Positions 1 through 8,303 of a DNA stretch of 64,000 bases are shown here, in pieces. This DNA is from an uncultured Bacteroides sp. (GTDB lineage Bacteria; Bacteroidota; Bacteroidia; Bacteroidales; Bacteroidaceae). Location: contig NZ_OY762899.1 of NCBI RefSeq assembly GCF_963666545.1, positions 3,352,365 to 3,416,364 of the forward strand, written 5' to 3'. Numbering within the stretch: position 1 is the stretch's first letter; every line of letters starts with the position of its first letter. Both the position numbers and the translations under genes were made by a program. The notes beneath the pieces are model-generated. The model searched no databases and was not told the origin of the DNA. It saw only the letters and a list, made by a program, of their open reading frames with translations.

Positions 1-1769
1 TTCATCGATAGATTTTTCATATCTATCTTTCCGTCTTTTATGGTTATTTGCCCAATCATGTTGTTAAAGGTCATTTTGTCAAAAAGGACCTCTTTCATGT
101 TGGCGTCCATTTGAAAATCAATATTTTTAGGAACTTCAAGGACTCCGCTCTCTGCTGCAGATGTGGTAGCAGTTGCAGTCGTATCTGCAGTCATGAAATC
201 GTTCAGATTGAAATGATTAGAGTGTATGTTGAGCGTACCTTTCAGAGTTTTATCCTTCAAGGCATAACCCATGTAGTTTTCAAAGCGGCTATCGGCTGTA
301 ATGTCATTTTCGCCAATGTTTACAGTCGTTTCACTTAGTTGCAAGTATTTGGGTGTAAAGGTGAGAAGTGACTTCTTGATCTCTACATCAGGCATATCCT
401 TCATCTTCAACTTCATGTTTGCAAGTCCGATAGTTCCTGCGGCATTGAATTTATCATATTGTTCTTTTTCAGCATAAGAGAGACGTCCGGCCATTTGCAT
501 ATTGGCTGTTACAGTTCCGTTTAGTTCCATGTTTTCTAACGGATAGACTTGTTTTATCATGCCTAAGTTGAGTGTTCCTTTCGCTTTAGCTTTGAAATCG
601 GGATCGCTGACAGGCGTTTTTACACTAGCTGTTATACTGAATGGATTTCCGGCCAATCGGAAGCTGAATGGGCTAATCGTTATTTCTGTTAGATCAGCAC
701 TTCCTCCCGGATTCTTTACGTTAGCGTGAATGTTGATTTGGTCTACTCCTGCCGGTAGCGACGGGTAGCGGAACATGGCGTTTTTTACATCCAGTGTGGC
801 GTCAAATTGGGGTAAAGTATCTCCTTGGTATGTACCCTTAGCATAAGCGGACAATGTTGCTTTGCCATCTGTTTTCACACTCTCGAACTCTTTGGAATAG
901 ATAGCCGGAATGAGTGATAATATCTCTTTAAAGCCTACTTCACTTGTATTGAGCTTTAAGTCCATATCGATGGCAGGATCCTTCATCGATACCCATCCGT
1001 CAATGCCGGCTTTAATCGCGTTTAAGCGAAATTCGCTCTCTTTGAATGTATATTTGCTATTCACTAAGTCGGCATCTATATCCATCTTGGTGTAGATGTT
1101 TGCTTTGCTAAGGAAAGGAATGGTACCCATTTTGAAGGTCATCTCCTTTGTTTCAGCTTCTACGTTCAGCGTCGTGCGGTCGCTACCCAGATCGCCTGAG
1201 CAAGAAGCATCTAATTTATTTATTTCGGCATACATACCTGCTTGGCGATCATCATAGATGATGCTTACATTGCTGGCCGTGAGCTTTTTTAGTTGCATTT
1301 TGAAGGGAGATTCTGTTTCCGTAGCAGCTGTTTGTGTAGTGCTGTCGGGCTTCATTATGTCCCAGTTTACCTTGCCATCCGGCAATACGATAGCGTGTAT
1401 TTGAGTGTTTTCAATGGAAATTTTAGATACGTCATATCCACTATTACCCAATAGTGAGAACAGATTAATAACTGCCGTTACTTCACCGGCTTTTACCAAA
1501 GTATCGTTCTTAAATTCGCCGTTCCCTTTGAGGTAGAAATCGTTGAGGGTAACGGAAGCTTTTGGGAAGTTCTTGAATAAACTGATATTCAGGCTCTCAA
1601 AATCGAACTGTGCATTCAGCATTTTGTTTCCTTCTGTTTTGACTATTTTTTCAATCTTCCCGCGGAAAGCGAAAGGTAGTAATAGCATCAATAGCAAGAT
1701 TGCTCCCAATGCGATGGCAGCTATTTTTAGCCCCTTTTTTATATTCGTCTGCTTGATTTCTTGTTCCAT
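1..1769 (-). CDS. AsmA-like family protein (partial, 3' end beyond the left edge)
   Basis: The reading frame is open from an ATG at 1769 to the left edge, so at least 589 residues are present and the C-terminus is missing. The N-terminus is short and charged, followed by one hydrophobic segment at about residues 13-30, then a long region of short alternating strands. The phrase NFPKASVTL shortly after the membrane anchor is typical of AsmA N-termini. AsmA-like proteins are anchored in the inner membrane and span the periplasm; relatives are linked to outer-membrane assembly or lipid transport. A -7 element lies 20 bases upstream. The family call is from sequence style; the exact function is not visible. 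Confidence 0.85.
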   Translation of the reverse strand, partial: MEQEIKQTNIKKGLKIAAIALGAILLLMLLLPFAFRGKIEKIVKTEGNKMLNAQFDFESLNISLFKNFPKASVTLNDFYLKGNGEFKNDTLVKAGEVTAVINLFSLLGNSGYDVSKISIENTQIHAIVLPDGKVNWDIMKPDSTTQTAATETESPFKMQLKKLTASNVSIIYDDRQAGMYAEINKLDASCSGDLGSDRTTLNVEAETKEMTFKMGTIPFLSKANIYTKMDIDADLVNSKYTFKESEFRLNAIKAGIDGWVSMKDPAIDMDLKLNTSEVGFKEILSLIPAIYSKEFESVKTDGKATLSAYAKGTYQGDTLPQFDATLDVKNAMFRYPSLPAGVDQINIHANVKNPGGSADLTEITISPFSFRLAGNPFSITASVKTPVSDPDFKAKAKGTLNLGMIKQVYPLENMELNGTVTANMQMAGRLSYAEKEQYDKFNAAGTIGLANMKLKMKDMPDVEIKKSLLTFTPKYLQLSETTVNIGENDITADSRFENYMGYALKDKTLKGTLNIHSNHFNLNDFMTADTTATATTSAAESGVLEVPKNIDFQMDANMKEVLFDKMTFNNMIGQITIKDGKIDMKNLSM

Positions 1770-1788
1770 AACTAAATGTATTATTTTA

Positions 1789-1796
1789 CAAATATA
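1789..1796 (-). promoter_or_regulatory. Bacteroidetes -7 promoter element of the AsmA-like gene
   Basis: On the minus strand this reads TATATTTG, a full match to the TAnnTTTG -7 consensus, 20 bases before the ATG. No clear TTTG -33 element is seen. Confidence 0.5.
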
Positions 1797-1936
1797 CTTA
1801 ATTTCTTTTAGATAAGTGCATACATTGGGATGAAAAATGAAAGAGACCCTAGTATTGATATGTGGCTATTACTGTACTCTTGAGATAAGATCCAATATTA
1901 ATAGTTCTTTTTTTTATGTCAATCATAGTATGTATT

Positions 1937-2098
1937 TCAATCTAGTGACTCAGCATCCTCATCTTCTGTCACTTCATTTTTCTCTGCAGTAAACGATAAA
2001 AATATATCTAAGAATGCAGAATTCTTGAAGAAAAACTCTTGATTATCCATCATTTTATCTTCAATAAAATCAAAACCAAAATTAGCATACTCTTCCAT
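1937..2098 (-). CDS. Small hypothetical protein, possibly a remnant
   Basis: The first in-frame ATG gives a 53-residue acidic protein (MEEYANFGFDF... to DEDAESLD). The frame stays open upstream to a TTG at 2197, but that part runs into the tandem repeat that begins near 2132, so the longer N-terminus is repeat DNA read as protein. No domain is recognised, no good promoter is visible, and the next gene is AsmA-like on the same strand. It may be a real small gene, or the tail of a larger gene whose front was lost where the repeat now sits. Weak call. Confidence 0.3.
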   Translation of the reverse strand: MEEYANFGFDFIEDKMMDNQEFFFKNSAFLDIFLSFTAEKNEVTEDEDAESLD

Positions 2099-2131
2099 TG
2101 TAGTGATTAGTATATCTACTGTCCATGTAAC

Positions 2132-2263
2132 GGTAGTTTCATTAGTTTTATGCGCTATAAAACTTTTGTTTCCACGCCTTAAAACCAATCGTTTCAACGT
2201 GCTAAACCTTTTGTTTCAACGTACGAAAACTTTCGTTTCATCACTAGAAACGAAAACAAACCA
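2132..2263. repeat. Tandem imperfect repeat, units of about 22-23 bp (copy 1)
   Basis: At least four units follow each other, roughly AAAACTTTTGTTTCAACGTG with small changes: aaaacttttgtttccacg, aaaaccaatcgtttcaacg, aaaccttttgtttcaacg and aaaactttcgtttcatc, ending with an inverted partial unit aaacgaaaac. A second copy with the same leading sequence (ggtagtttcat, then gctataaaactttt) and the same unit order lies at 47945-48065. This is an intergenic repeat family within the genome; its role is unknown. Confidence 0.75.
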
Positions 2264-2764
2264 ACATAAAGCTCATCCACGTGTATAGTGCCCTACTTCT
2301 CGCATCCATGCTACGATGGTGGCGATTTTACATTTATTAGTGTGCTCTAAGCGCCTATGCCTAAAGGGCAAATCAAGCAAGATAAAGCCAAAAGTGTGAT
2401 AGTAAACACCCGAAAGTGATAGTAAAACAGCCAAAAACGTGGTAGACATATTTTACTATCACACGCTGTATCGGCTTACAGCAAGCCGTTACAGCGATTT
2501 GTGTGATAGATGTGAGAGTAAAACGCGTTTTTTCATGGGAGGAGAAAAGGAATGTATTCAAAGTGGAGCTGGAAGTGTCCCGCGAGGAATAAGATAGACC
2601 GGAGAAACCCGTCATAGAAGTCATGTGTCCATTAGAGTTTACGGAAGAGCCGGAGGGCGAATGTTGAGAGTTTCGCCAATATGATCCGCTTTATTGCAAG
2701 TCAGTTAAGAACGGGCTACCCACACAGTTCGTTATAGAGCCCAAAATGGAAGGATTGCCAGAAC
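2264..2764. other. Gene-poor interval of about 500 bp
   Basis: No convincing gene is seen. It holds the motif gtgatagtaaa twice and its inverse once, and an imperfect palindrome at 2465-2495 (13-bp arms with one mismatch, loop ACAGC). From about 2533 a plus-strand frame reads like protein but is broken by two in-frame stops within about 80 codons, running into the 3' end of the helicase gene. This may be an eroded gene; I cannot name it. Confidence 0.5.
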
Positions 2765-4774
2765 TTATTTCTTCTTTTTTTTCTTTAACTCCTCTGCAAT
2801 TCTCCATTGTATGCTTGCCAAATCCTCTTTACCAACTTTGAGCAGGGCATCTCCAAATAATTCGTGGGCAGCAGCGTGTTCAGGCTTTAGGGTGGTGGCT
2901 TTGTCGAGGTCGGCCAAGGCACCTTCTACATTTTCTGTTTTCAAGCGTAGTTTTCCTCTGTTGTAGAATCCCTTAAATTCTATGGGTGAAAGTTTCACGG
3001 CCTTGTTAAAACATTCTTCGGCTTCGCCGTATTGCAGTTCGTTGCTTAGGGTGATGCCTTTTCGCACCCATACATCTACATAGTCGGGGTATAGCTCCAA
3101 AGCCTTGTCGTAATTGGCAATGGCCGCACGCAGGTCATGCGCTTGCGTGATGCACTCATTTCCCATTTGGTAATATTCGCGGGCATACTTCTGCAAACTT
3201 TGCTTTTGAATAACCATTTGTTCTTTCAATGCCTTGTTTTCACACTTCAGCTGATTAATGATCCCTAGTTTCTTGCGAATAAATCGTCGTACCACGGGTT
3301 TCTCTATGTCGTAGCGAGAATGTATGGCTTTGAAGAATTGCTCTAGAAACGCTTCAAAGTCTCCGGCATCAAAAGCTTTGGTTGCTTCCACATATTCCAC
3401 ATCGGCTTGAGCCTTCTTCAAGGCCTTCTCGATGGCAATACGGTTATTGAAACGTTCGGAGAAGCTCACGATCTCGGGGCGAACAAAAATGTCGGCTCTG
3501 CTGATTTGTTTCTTGAGTTGAATCCCTTCGAGTGAAGTACATCTACTCAGCGCTACGTATGCTTGTCCGCCGGCAAAAACACCTCCGGTGAAGTCTATGA
3601 CTACACGGCTAAAAGTAAGTCCCTGACTTTTGTGTATCGTGATGGCCCAGGCCAAGCGGATGGGATACTGCACAAATACACCTAGCTCTTCTTCTTCTAT
3701 CTGCCTTTTCTGCTCGTTGTATTTATATCGAATATTCCTCCACGAATCTTTCTTCACGTCGCATTCTTTGCCATCATCAGTTATAACATAAATAGTTCCT
3801 TCTTCATCTATACCACTCACAGTTCCGATGGTTCCGTTCACCCAACGTCGTTCATAATCATTCTTTATAAAGATGATCTGTGCGCCGGGCTTTAGTATCA
3901 AATCTTTCTGCGTGGGCAAACTGCTCTCGGGAAATTCTCCGGTTATCTCGCCATGAAATACAATCGGGTCGCCTGGTAGTTCGGTTAGCTTTTTATCGTT
4001 GATGAAGTCTACGTTGTCTCTTCGCGTGGCCAGAGTGATGTACATATCTTCTTCAGAATGCTGTATGCTCGTTCCATAGCGTGTGTTGAGCAGTTGCAAG
4101 TCGGCTGCTCCGGCTGTGTTGGTGCGTATATGGTCGAGCACGTTGACAAATACCTTATCTGTTTGGCGGTACACTTTTTTCAGTTCGATGGATACGAGGT
4201 CTATTTCCGAGAAAACTTTGGCCGAGAAAAAATAAGGAGTGGGATAGAACCGGTTGATAATTTCCCGTTCGTCGCTTTTCACTACCGGCTCCAATTGAAA
4301 GACATCGCCCACCAGCAGAATTTGTTTGCCGCCGAAGGGCTCGCGCAAATTGTGTGAATACACTCGTAAGATACGATCAATGGCATCAATAATGTCCGCT
4401 CTTACCATTGAGATTTCATCAATGATAACCAGCTCTATCTGTTCCAGCAACTTGCGATGTGGTTTGGCATACTTAAAGAAATCGTGTATCCGTCCCCGCT
4501 GCAAACTCATGTTTGGATCGTCTGCTAAAAGGGGGTAGAAAGGCAACTTGAAAAAGCTGTGCATGGTACTTCCTCCTGCGTTGATGGCGGCAATGCCCGT
4601 TGGAGCCAATACTACATGCTTTTTTTTGGTGTTTTGGCAGATGTGTTTCAGGAACGTAGATTTTCCTGTTCCCGCCTTCCCGGTCAAAAAGACGGATTGG
4701 CGGGTGTATTGTATCAGGTTGAGAGCATCCTGAAACTCCGGATTATCAGTATCTATCGTCGTCTTTTCTGCCAT
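2765..4774 (-). CDS. Pif1/RecD-like DNA helicase with C-terminal TPR repeats
   Basis: A 669-residue superfamily 1 helicase. Walker A is GKAGTGKS at residues 32-39, a second helicase motif APTGIAA follows at 57-63, and Walker B is IIDEIS around 117-122. The later motif AITIHKSQGLTF and the closing YVALSRCTSLEG are typical of Pif1/RecD2-type helicases. After about residue 500 there is a coiled stretch and then three to four TPR-like repeats, ending in a run of lysines. I start it at the ATG at 4774, five bases after the stop of the upstream HAD gene; a TTG at 4813 would lie inside that gene. The two genes look cotranscribed. Likely role: ATP-dependent 5'-3' DNA unwinding, with the TPR tail binding a partner. 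Confidence 0.9.
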   Translation of the reverse strand: MAEKTTIDTDNPEFQDALNLIQYTRQSVFLTGKAGTGKSTFLKHICQNTKKKHVVLAPTGIAAINAGGSTMHSFFKLPFYPLLADDPNMSLQRGRIHDFFKYAKPHRKLLEQIELVIIDEISMVRADIIDAIDRILRVYSHNLREPFGGKQILLVGDVFQLEPVVKSDEREIINRFYPTPYFFSAKVFSEIDLVSIELKKVYRQTDKVFVNVLDHIRTNTAGAADLQLLNTRYGTSIQHSEEDMYITLATRRDNVDFINDKKLTELPGDPIVFHGEITGEFPESSLPTQKDLILKPGAQIIFIKNDYERRWVNGTIGTVSGIDEEGTIYVITDDGKECDVKKDSWRNIRYKYNEQKRQIEEEELGVFVQYPIRLAWAITIHKSQGLTFSRVVIDFTGGVFAGGQAYVALSRCTSLEGIQLKKQISRADIFVRPEIVSFSERFNNRIAIEKALKKAQADVEYVEATKAFDAGDFEAFLEQFFKAIHSRYDIEKPVVRRFIRKKLGIINQLKCENKALKEQMVIQKQSLQKYAREYYQMGNECITQAHDLRAAIANYDKALELYPDYVDVWVRKGITLSNELQYGEAEECFNKAVKLSPIEFKGFYNRGKLRLKTENVEGALADLDKATTLKPEHAAAHELFGDALLKVGKEDLASIQWRIAEELKKKKKK

Positions 4775-4779
4775 ATTTC

Positions 4780-5556
4780 CTAAATAATACCGAAGTGTTT
4801 CAATGCATTCCAAATTCCGTCTTCGTCTACAGAATCGGTGATGTAGTCGGCCGATTCTTTCACTTGTTGTGTGGCATTACCCATCGCTACTCCTATGCCG
4901 GCATGGCGTAGCATGGTGATATCGTTTCCTCCATCACCAAACGACATGGTTTCTTCTAGTTTGATACCGAAACGTTCTATTATCTTATCCATTCCCAGTT
5001 GTTTGCTGTTGCCTTTACACACGATGTCCGTAAAGGTAGGATACCAACGGCTCGATTCACAATGAGCCAAAAGAGGTAGATATTTCTGCTCTTGCTCTAG
5101 TGAGAAAAAAGGAGATAGCTGAAAGACCTCTTCTTTAGTGGCTTCTTCAATGCTGATTACCGGAACCTGAGGGAATTTCAGTAGTCGTATGAATTCGTCA
5201 ATCTGTGCATTGGGATTGCAAATAAACATTTGGTTTTCGCGAACGACCACACAAGGACAATCTTTCTCTGCTGAGAGTATGCGGAATATAGTCTCCACAT
5301 CCTCTTGTGGAATGGGACTTCTGTAAATAACTTCGTCATTTTCTCCATAACAATAGCTACCATTCATGGTGATGTATCCGTCGAAAAACAAATTACCCAA
5401 ATTGTTGATTGCCACTCTGGGGCGTCCGGTAGAGATGAATATCTTGAGTCCTTTACTTCTTAATTCTGTTAATGCGTTAATGCTGGATTGCGGAATTGTA
5501 TGAGTGTTGAAGCTTACAAGTGTCCCGTCAATATCGAAAAACAGGGCTTTTATCAT
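4780..5556 (-). CDS. HAD superfamily phosphatase, Cof type (subclass IIB)
   Basis: A 258-residue protein with the HAD nucleophile motif FFDIDGT at the N-terminus (Asp8 and Asp10), the STGR motif near residue 43, and a late SFGDGGNDITML motif that supplies the metal-binding acids. The C2B cap lies between them. Cof-type enzymes remove phosphate from sugar phosphates, nucleotides or cofactors such as FMN and PLP precursors; the substrate cannot be read from sequence. The ATG at 5556 is clear, with a -7 element about 24 bases upstream. The helicase gene starts five bases after it. Confidence 0.93.
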   Translation of the reverse strand: MIKALFFDIDGTLVSFNTHTIPQSSINALTELRSKGLKIFISTGRPRVAINNLGNLFFDGYITMNGSYCYGENDEVIYRSPIPQEDVETIFRILSAEKDCPCVVVRENQMFICNPNAQIDEFIRLLKFPQVPVISIEEATKEEVFQLSPFFSLEQEQKYLPLLAHCESSRWYPTFTDIVCKGNSKQLGMDKIIERFGIKLEETMSFGDGGNDITMLRHAGIGVAMGNATQQVKESADYITDSVDEDGIWNALKHFGII

Positions 5557-5579
5557 AATTATTATTCTTTAGTTTCATG

Positions 5580-5587
5580 CAAAAATA
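5580..5587 (-). promoter_or_regulatory. -7 promoter element of the HAD-helicase operon
   Basis: Reads TATTTTTG on the minus strand, a full match to TAnnTTTG, 24 bases upstream of the HAD start codon. Confidence 0.5.
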
Positions 5588-5645
5588 CGAACTTACTAGC
5601 ATAGATATGGCCTTTTTTCTTTTTTTTAGCTTAAAAAGTGGGATT

Positions 5646-5677
5646 TACTTTATTATATAATAAAGTACGAATCGTAC
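5646..5677. promoter_or_regulatory. Overlapping palindromic operators at the PLP-enzyme promoter
   Basis: Two perfect dyads lie side by side. The first, 5646-5667, is 22 bases, with arms TACTTTATTAT / ATAATAAAGTA. The second, 5665-5677, is GTACGA-A-TCGTAC. The second overlaps the first three bases of the -7 element at 5675-5682. A regulator bound here would cover the promoter. Which regulator is not known. Confidence 0.6.
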
Positions 5678-5682
5678 CTTTG
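5675..5682 (+). promoter_or_regulatory. -7 promoter element of the PLP-enzyme operon
   Basis: TACCTTTG matches TAnnTTTG fully and lies 28 bases before the ATG at 5711. Confidence 0.6.
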
Positions 5683-5710
5683 CAACTATAACGCTAAAAA
5701 GAAAAAAGAA

Positions 5711-6880
5711 ATGATATATAATTTTGATGAAGTAGTAGACCGTCGCAACACAGACGCTCTGAAGTATGAAGCGATCCAACCACGTTGGGGCAGAAAAGAT
5801 CTGATTCCACTTTGGGTGGCTGACATGGAGTTTCGCACACCGCCTTTCATTATAAAGGCATTGAAAGACAGACTTGATAATGAGGTTTTGGGATATACCA
5901 TGAAATCTGAAAGTTGGTATTCTTCCATTATTGATTGGGTAGACAAGCGTTTTAATTGGAAAATATCGCGTGAGATGCTAACCCATACACCCGGGATCGT
6001 TCCGGGATTGGCTATGGCTATTCAAAGTCTCACCGAAGTGGGGGATAAGGTAATGGTGCAGCCACCGGTATATCATCCTTTTTTCTTGGTTACACAGCAT
6101 AATAACCGAGAAGTAGTATACAATTCGCTTGTACTCGAAAACGGTCAATTTCGCATGGATATGGAGCGTTTCAAAGAGGATATTAAGGGCTGTAAACTGT
6201 TCATTCTTTGTAATCCCCATAACCCCGGTGGAAGGGTATGGACAAAAGAGGAGTTGATTGAGGTAGCACGTATTTGTTACGAGAATCAGACCATTGTAAT
6301 CTCCGATGAGATTCATGCCGATCTTACCTTATCCCCTTATGTTCACTATCCTTTTGCTACTGTATCTGAGGAGGCGAGAGTAAACTCTATCATTTTCATG
6401 TCACCTAGCAAAGCGTTCAATATGCCCGGGATCTCCAGCTCGTACTGCATCATAGAAAATGAAAAGATACGAAGAAAATTCAGCTCTTATGTTAATGGAA
6501 GTGAACTGGGTGAAGGGCATCTCTTCTCTTTCATCAGCGTGGCGGCGGCATATAGTAACGGTACGGAGTGGCTAGAACAGGTGAAAACTTATATTCAGGG
6601 GAACATCGATTTCATTGATGAGTACTTTCGGAAAAATATACCAACCATTAAAGTTATCCGTCCGCAGGCTTCTTATCTCATTTTTCTCGATTGTCGTGAA
6701 TTGAAATTAGCGCAGAAAGATTTGGTGAATCTTTTTGTGGATGGTGCTCATTTGGCGCTCAATGATGGTACGATGTTTGGAAAAGAAGGAGCAGGCTTCA
6801 TGAGACTGAATGCTGCCTGTCCGCGAAGTGTATTGAAACAGGCTCTCGATCAATTGCAATCTGCATGCCACAATTATTAG
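5711..6880 (+). CDS. MalY/PatB-type PLP enzyme, probable cystathionine beta-lyase / C-S lyase
   Basis: A 389-residue fold-type I aminotransferase-like protein. The N-terminal phrase LIPLWVADMEF is characteristic of the MalY/PatB group. CNPHNPGGRVW (about 168-177), VISDEIHADL (197-205) and SPSKAFNMPG with the PLP lysine Lys234 are all present. Family members cleave cystathionine or cysteine conjugates to give homocysteine or sulfide, pyruvate and ammonia. The next gene, 19 bases on, encodes a trans-sulfuration enzyme, which supports a sulfur amino acid role. Length is normal for the family. Whether it serves methionine synthesis or cysteine breakdown is not decided by sequence. Confidence 0.9.
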   Translation: MIYNFDEVVDRRNTDALKYEAIQPRWGRKDLIPLWVADMEFRTPPFIIKALKDRLDNEVLGYTMKSESWYSSIIDWVDKRFNWKISREMLTHTPGIVPGLAMAIQSLTEVGDKVMVQPPVYHPFFLVTQHNNREVVYNSLVLENGQFRMDMERFKEDIKGCKLFILCNPHNPGGRVWTKEELIEVARICYENQTIVISDEIHADLTLSPYVHYPFATVSEEARVNSIIFMSPSKAFNMPGISSSYCIIENEKIRRKFSSYVNGSELGEGHLFSFISVAAAYSNGTEWLEQVKTYIQGNIDFIDEYFRKNIPTIKVIRPQASYLIFLDCRELKLAQKDLVNLFVDGAHLALNDGTMFGKEGAGFMRLNAACPRSVLKQALDQLQSACHNY

Positions 6881-6899
6881 GATATAAAATAAAGAAGAA

Positions 6900-8132
6900 A
6901 TGAAAGAAAAAAGTTTTGAGGCGCAAGTGCTGCATACTCCTTTTGATAAAGAAGATGCGTATGGCTCTCTCTCTATGCCTGTATATAATACGGCAGCTTA
7001 TGAATTTGATACGGCAGAAGCTATGGAAGCGGCTTTTTGCGGACGCACTGCCGATCATGCTTATTCGCGTATCACTAATCCTACCGTACAATATTTCGAA
7101 AGAAAGATACAGGCAGTGACAGGAGCAATGAGTGTAACTGCTCTCAATTCAGGAATGGCGGCTATCAGCAATACTTTCATCGCAATAGCTCAGTCTGGCA
7201 CTAATGTGGTAACATCTGCTCATCTTTTTGGAAATACGTATTCTTTCCTGAAAAATACTCTTGCTGCTTTTGGTGTTGAAGCTCGTTGTTGTGATCTGAC
7301 TAATATTGAAGAAGTAAGGGCACAGGTAAACGAACATACTTGTGCCATTTTTTTGGAAGTTATTACCAATCCCCAACTTGAAGTGGCCGATTTGAGAGCA
7401 CTTGCGGCTGTTGGTCGTGAGAAGGGTGTTCCATTGGTGGCTGATACTACGGTGATTCCTTTTCATGTCTTTTCTGCCAAAGATTGTGGTGTCGATATCG
7501 AATTAGTGTCGAGCACAAAATATATCTCGGGCGGAGCAACTAGTATTGGTGGATTGATTGTGGATTATGGCACTTTCGACTGGAGTCGTTCGGAGAAACT
7601 TGCTGCAATGAGTCGTGAGTTTGGTGCGGCTACTTTTACCACCAAACTGCGTAAGGAAATTCATCGTAACCTTGGCGCTTATATGACTCCACAAGTAGCC
7701 TATATGCAAACATTGGGGCTGGAAACTGTAGTGGTTCGTTTTGAACGTCAGGCTAATACATGCCTCGAATTAGCGAAGAGTTTGGAGAAACTTTCCGGGG
7801 TGGAGTCAGTGAATTATACCGGTCTGGAGAGTAGTCCTTATTACGTACTGAGCACCGAACAGTTTGGCTCTCTTCCGGGTGCCATGCTTACTTTTGATCT
7901 GGCATCTCGTGAAGCCTGCTTTCGCTTTATCAATAAGCTTCAATTGATTCGCCGGGCAACCAATTTGTTTGATAACAAATCTTTGGCTATTCATCCTGCC
8001 AGTACTATTTATGGCTCGTTCACTGCCGAACAACGTAAAAGCATGGATGTGAGTGATAAAACGATTCGCTTCTCCGTTGGTTTGGAGAGTGTGGATGATT
8101 TACTGGAGGATATAGTACAAGCGTTGCAATAA
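6900..8132 (+). CDS. Trans-sulfuration family PLP enzyme (Cys/Met metabolism, MetB/MetY/MGL type)
   Basis: A 410-residue Cys/Met metabolism PLP enzyme. The hallmark YSRITNPT lies at 55-62, the cofactor-binding NSGMAA at about 83-88, VADTTV at 180-185 and the PLP lysine in SSTKYISGG is Lys207. The usual phrase around Asp is DNT; here it is ADTTV, so Asn is replaced by Thr. Candidate activities are O-acetylhomoserine sulfhydrylase, cystathionine gamma-synthase or methionine gamma-lyase; these cannot be separated by eye. It follows the MalY-like gene in one operon and is closed by a hairpin 30 bases downstream. Confidence 0.88.
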   Translation: MKEKSFEAQVLHTPFDKEDAYGSLSMPVYNTAAYEFDTAEAMEAAFCGRTADHAYSRITNPTVQYFERKIQAVTGAMSVTALNSGMAAISNTFIAIAQSGTNVVTSAHLFGNTYSFLKNTLAAFGVEARCCDLTNIEEVRAQVNEHTCAIFLEVITNPQLEVADLRALAAVGREKGVPLVADTTVIPFHVFSAKDCGVDIELVSSTKYISGGATSIGGLIVDYGTFDWSRSEKLAAMSREFGAATFTTKLRKEIHRNLGAYMTPQVAYMQTLGLETVVVRFERQANTCLELAKSLEKLSGVESVNYTGLESSPYYVLSTEQFGSLPGAMLTFDLASREACFRFINKLQLIRRATNLFDNKSLAIHPASTIYGSFTAEQRKSMDVSDKTIRFSVGLESVDDLLEDIVQALQ

Positions 8133-8162
8133 TCGAAAAATAGATTTATCGTCCTTTTACTT

Positions 8163-8202
8163 AATCCCGATAACTGTTTACTCATAAACAGTTGTCGGGA
8201 TT
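8163..8202 (+). terminator. Terminator hairpin of the PLP-enzyme operon
   Basis: Arms AATCCCGATAACTGTTTA and TAAACAGTTGTCGGGATT pair over 18 bases with one G-T, around a CTCA loop. Confidence 0.75.
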
Positions 8203-8263
8203 ATTGCATTTAAATAATGTTAATTATGGGCGTTGCTATTGCTAATTGATGGAATTACTTTAT

Positions 8264-8271
8264 ATATTTGT
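8264..8271 (+). promoter_or_regulatory. -7 promoter element of the SPFH operon
   Basis: TATATTTG matches TAnnTTTG, 32 bases upstream of the ATG at 8304. Confidence 0.5.
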
Positions 8272-8303
8272 GATATCATAATGATATTAATAAATTATAA
8301 TCT

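Noticed and set aside
2132-2263. CRISPR array
   Set aside because: Units follow each other without unique spacers and vary in sequence; no cas genes are near.
2373-2624. An 83-codon minus-strand ORF rich in Ser and Thr
   Set aside because: No start signals, low-complexity composition and it spans a palindrome; nothing supports translation.
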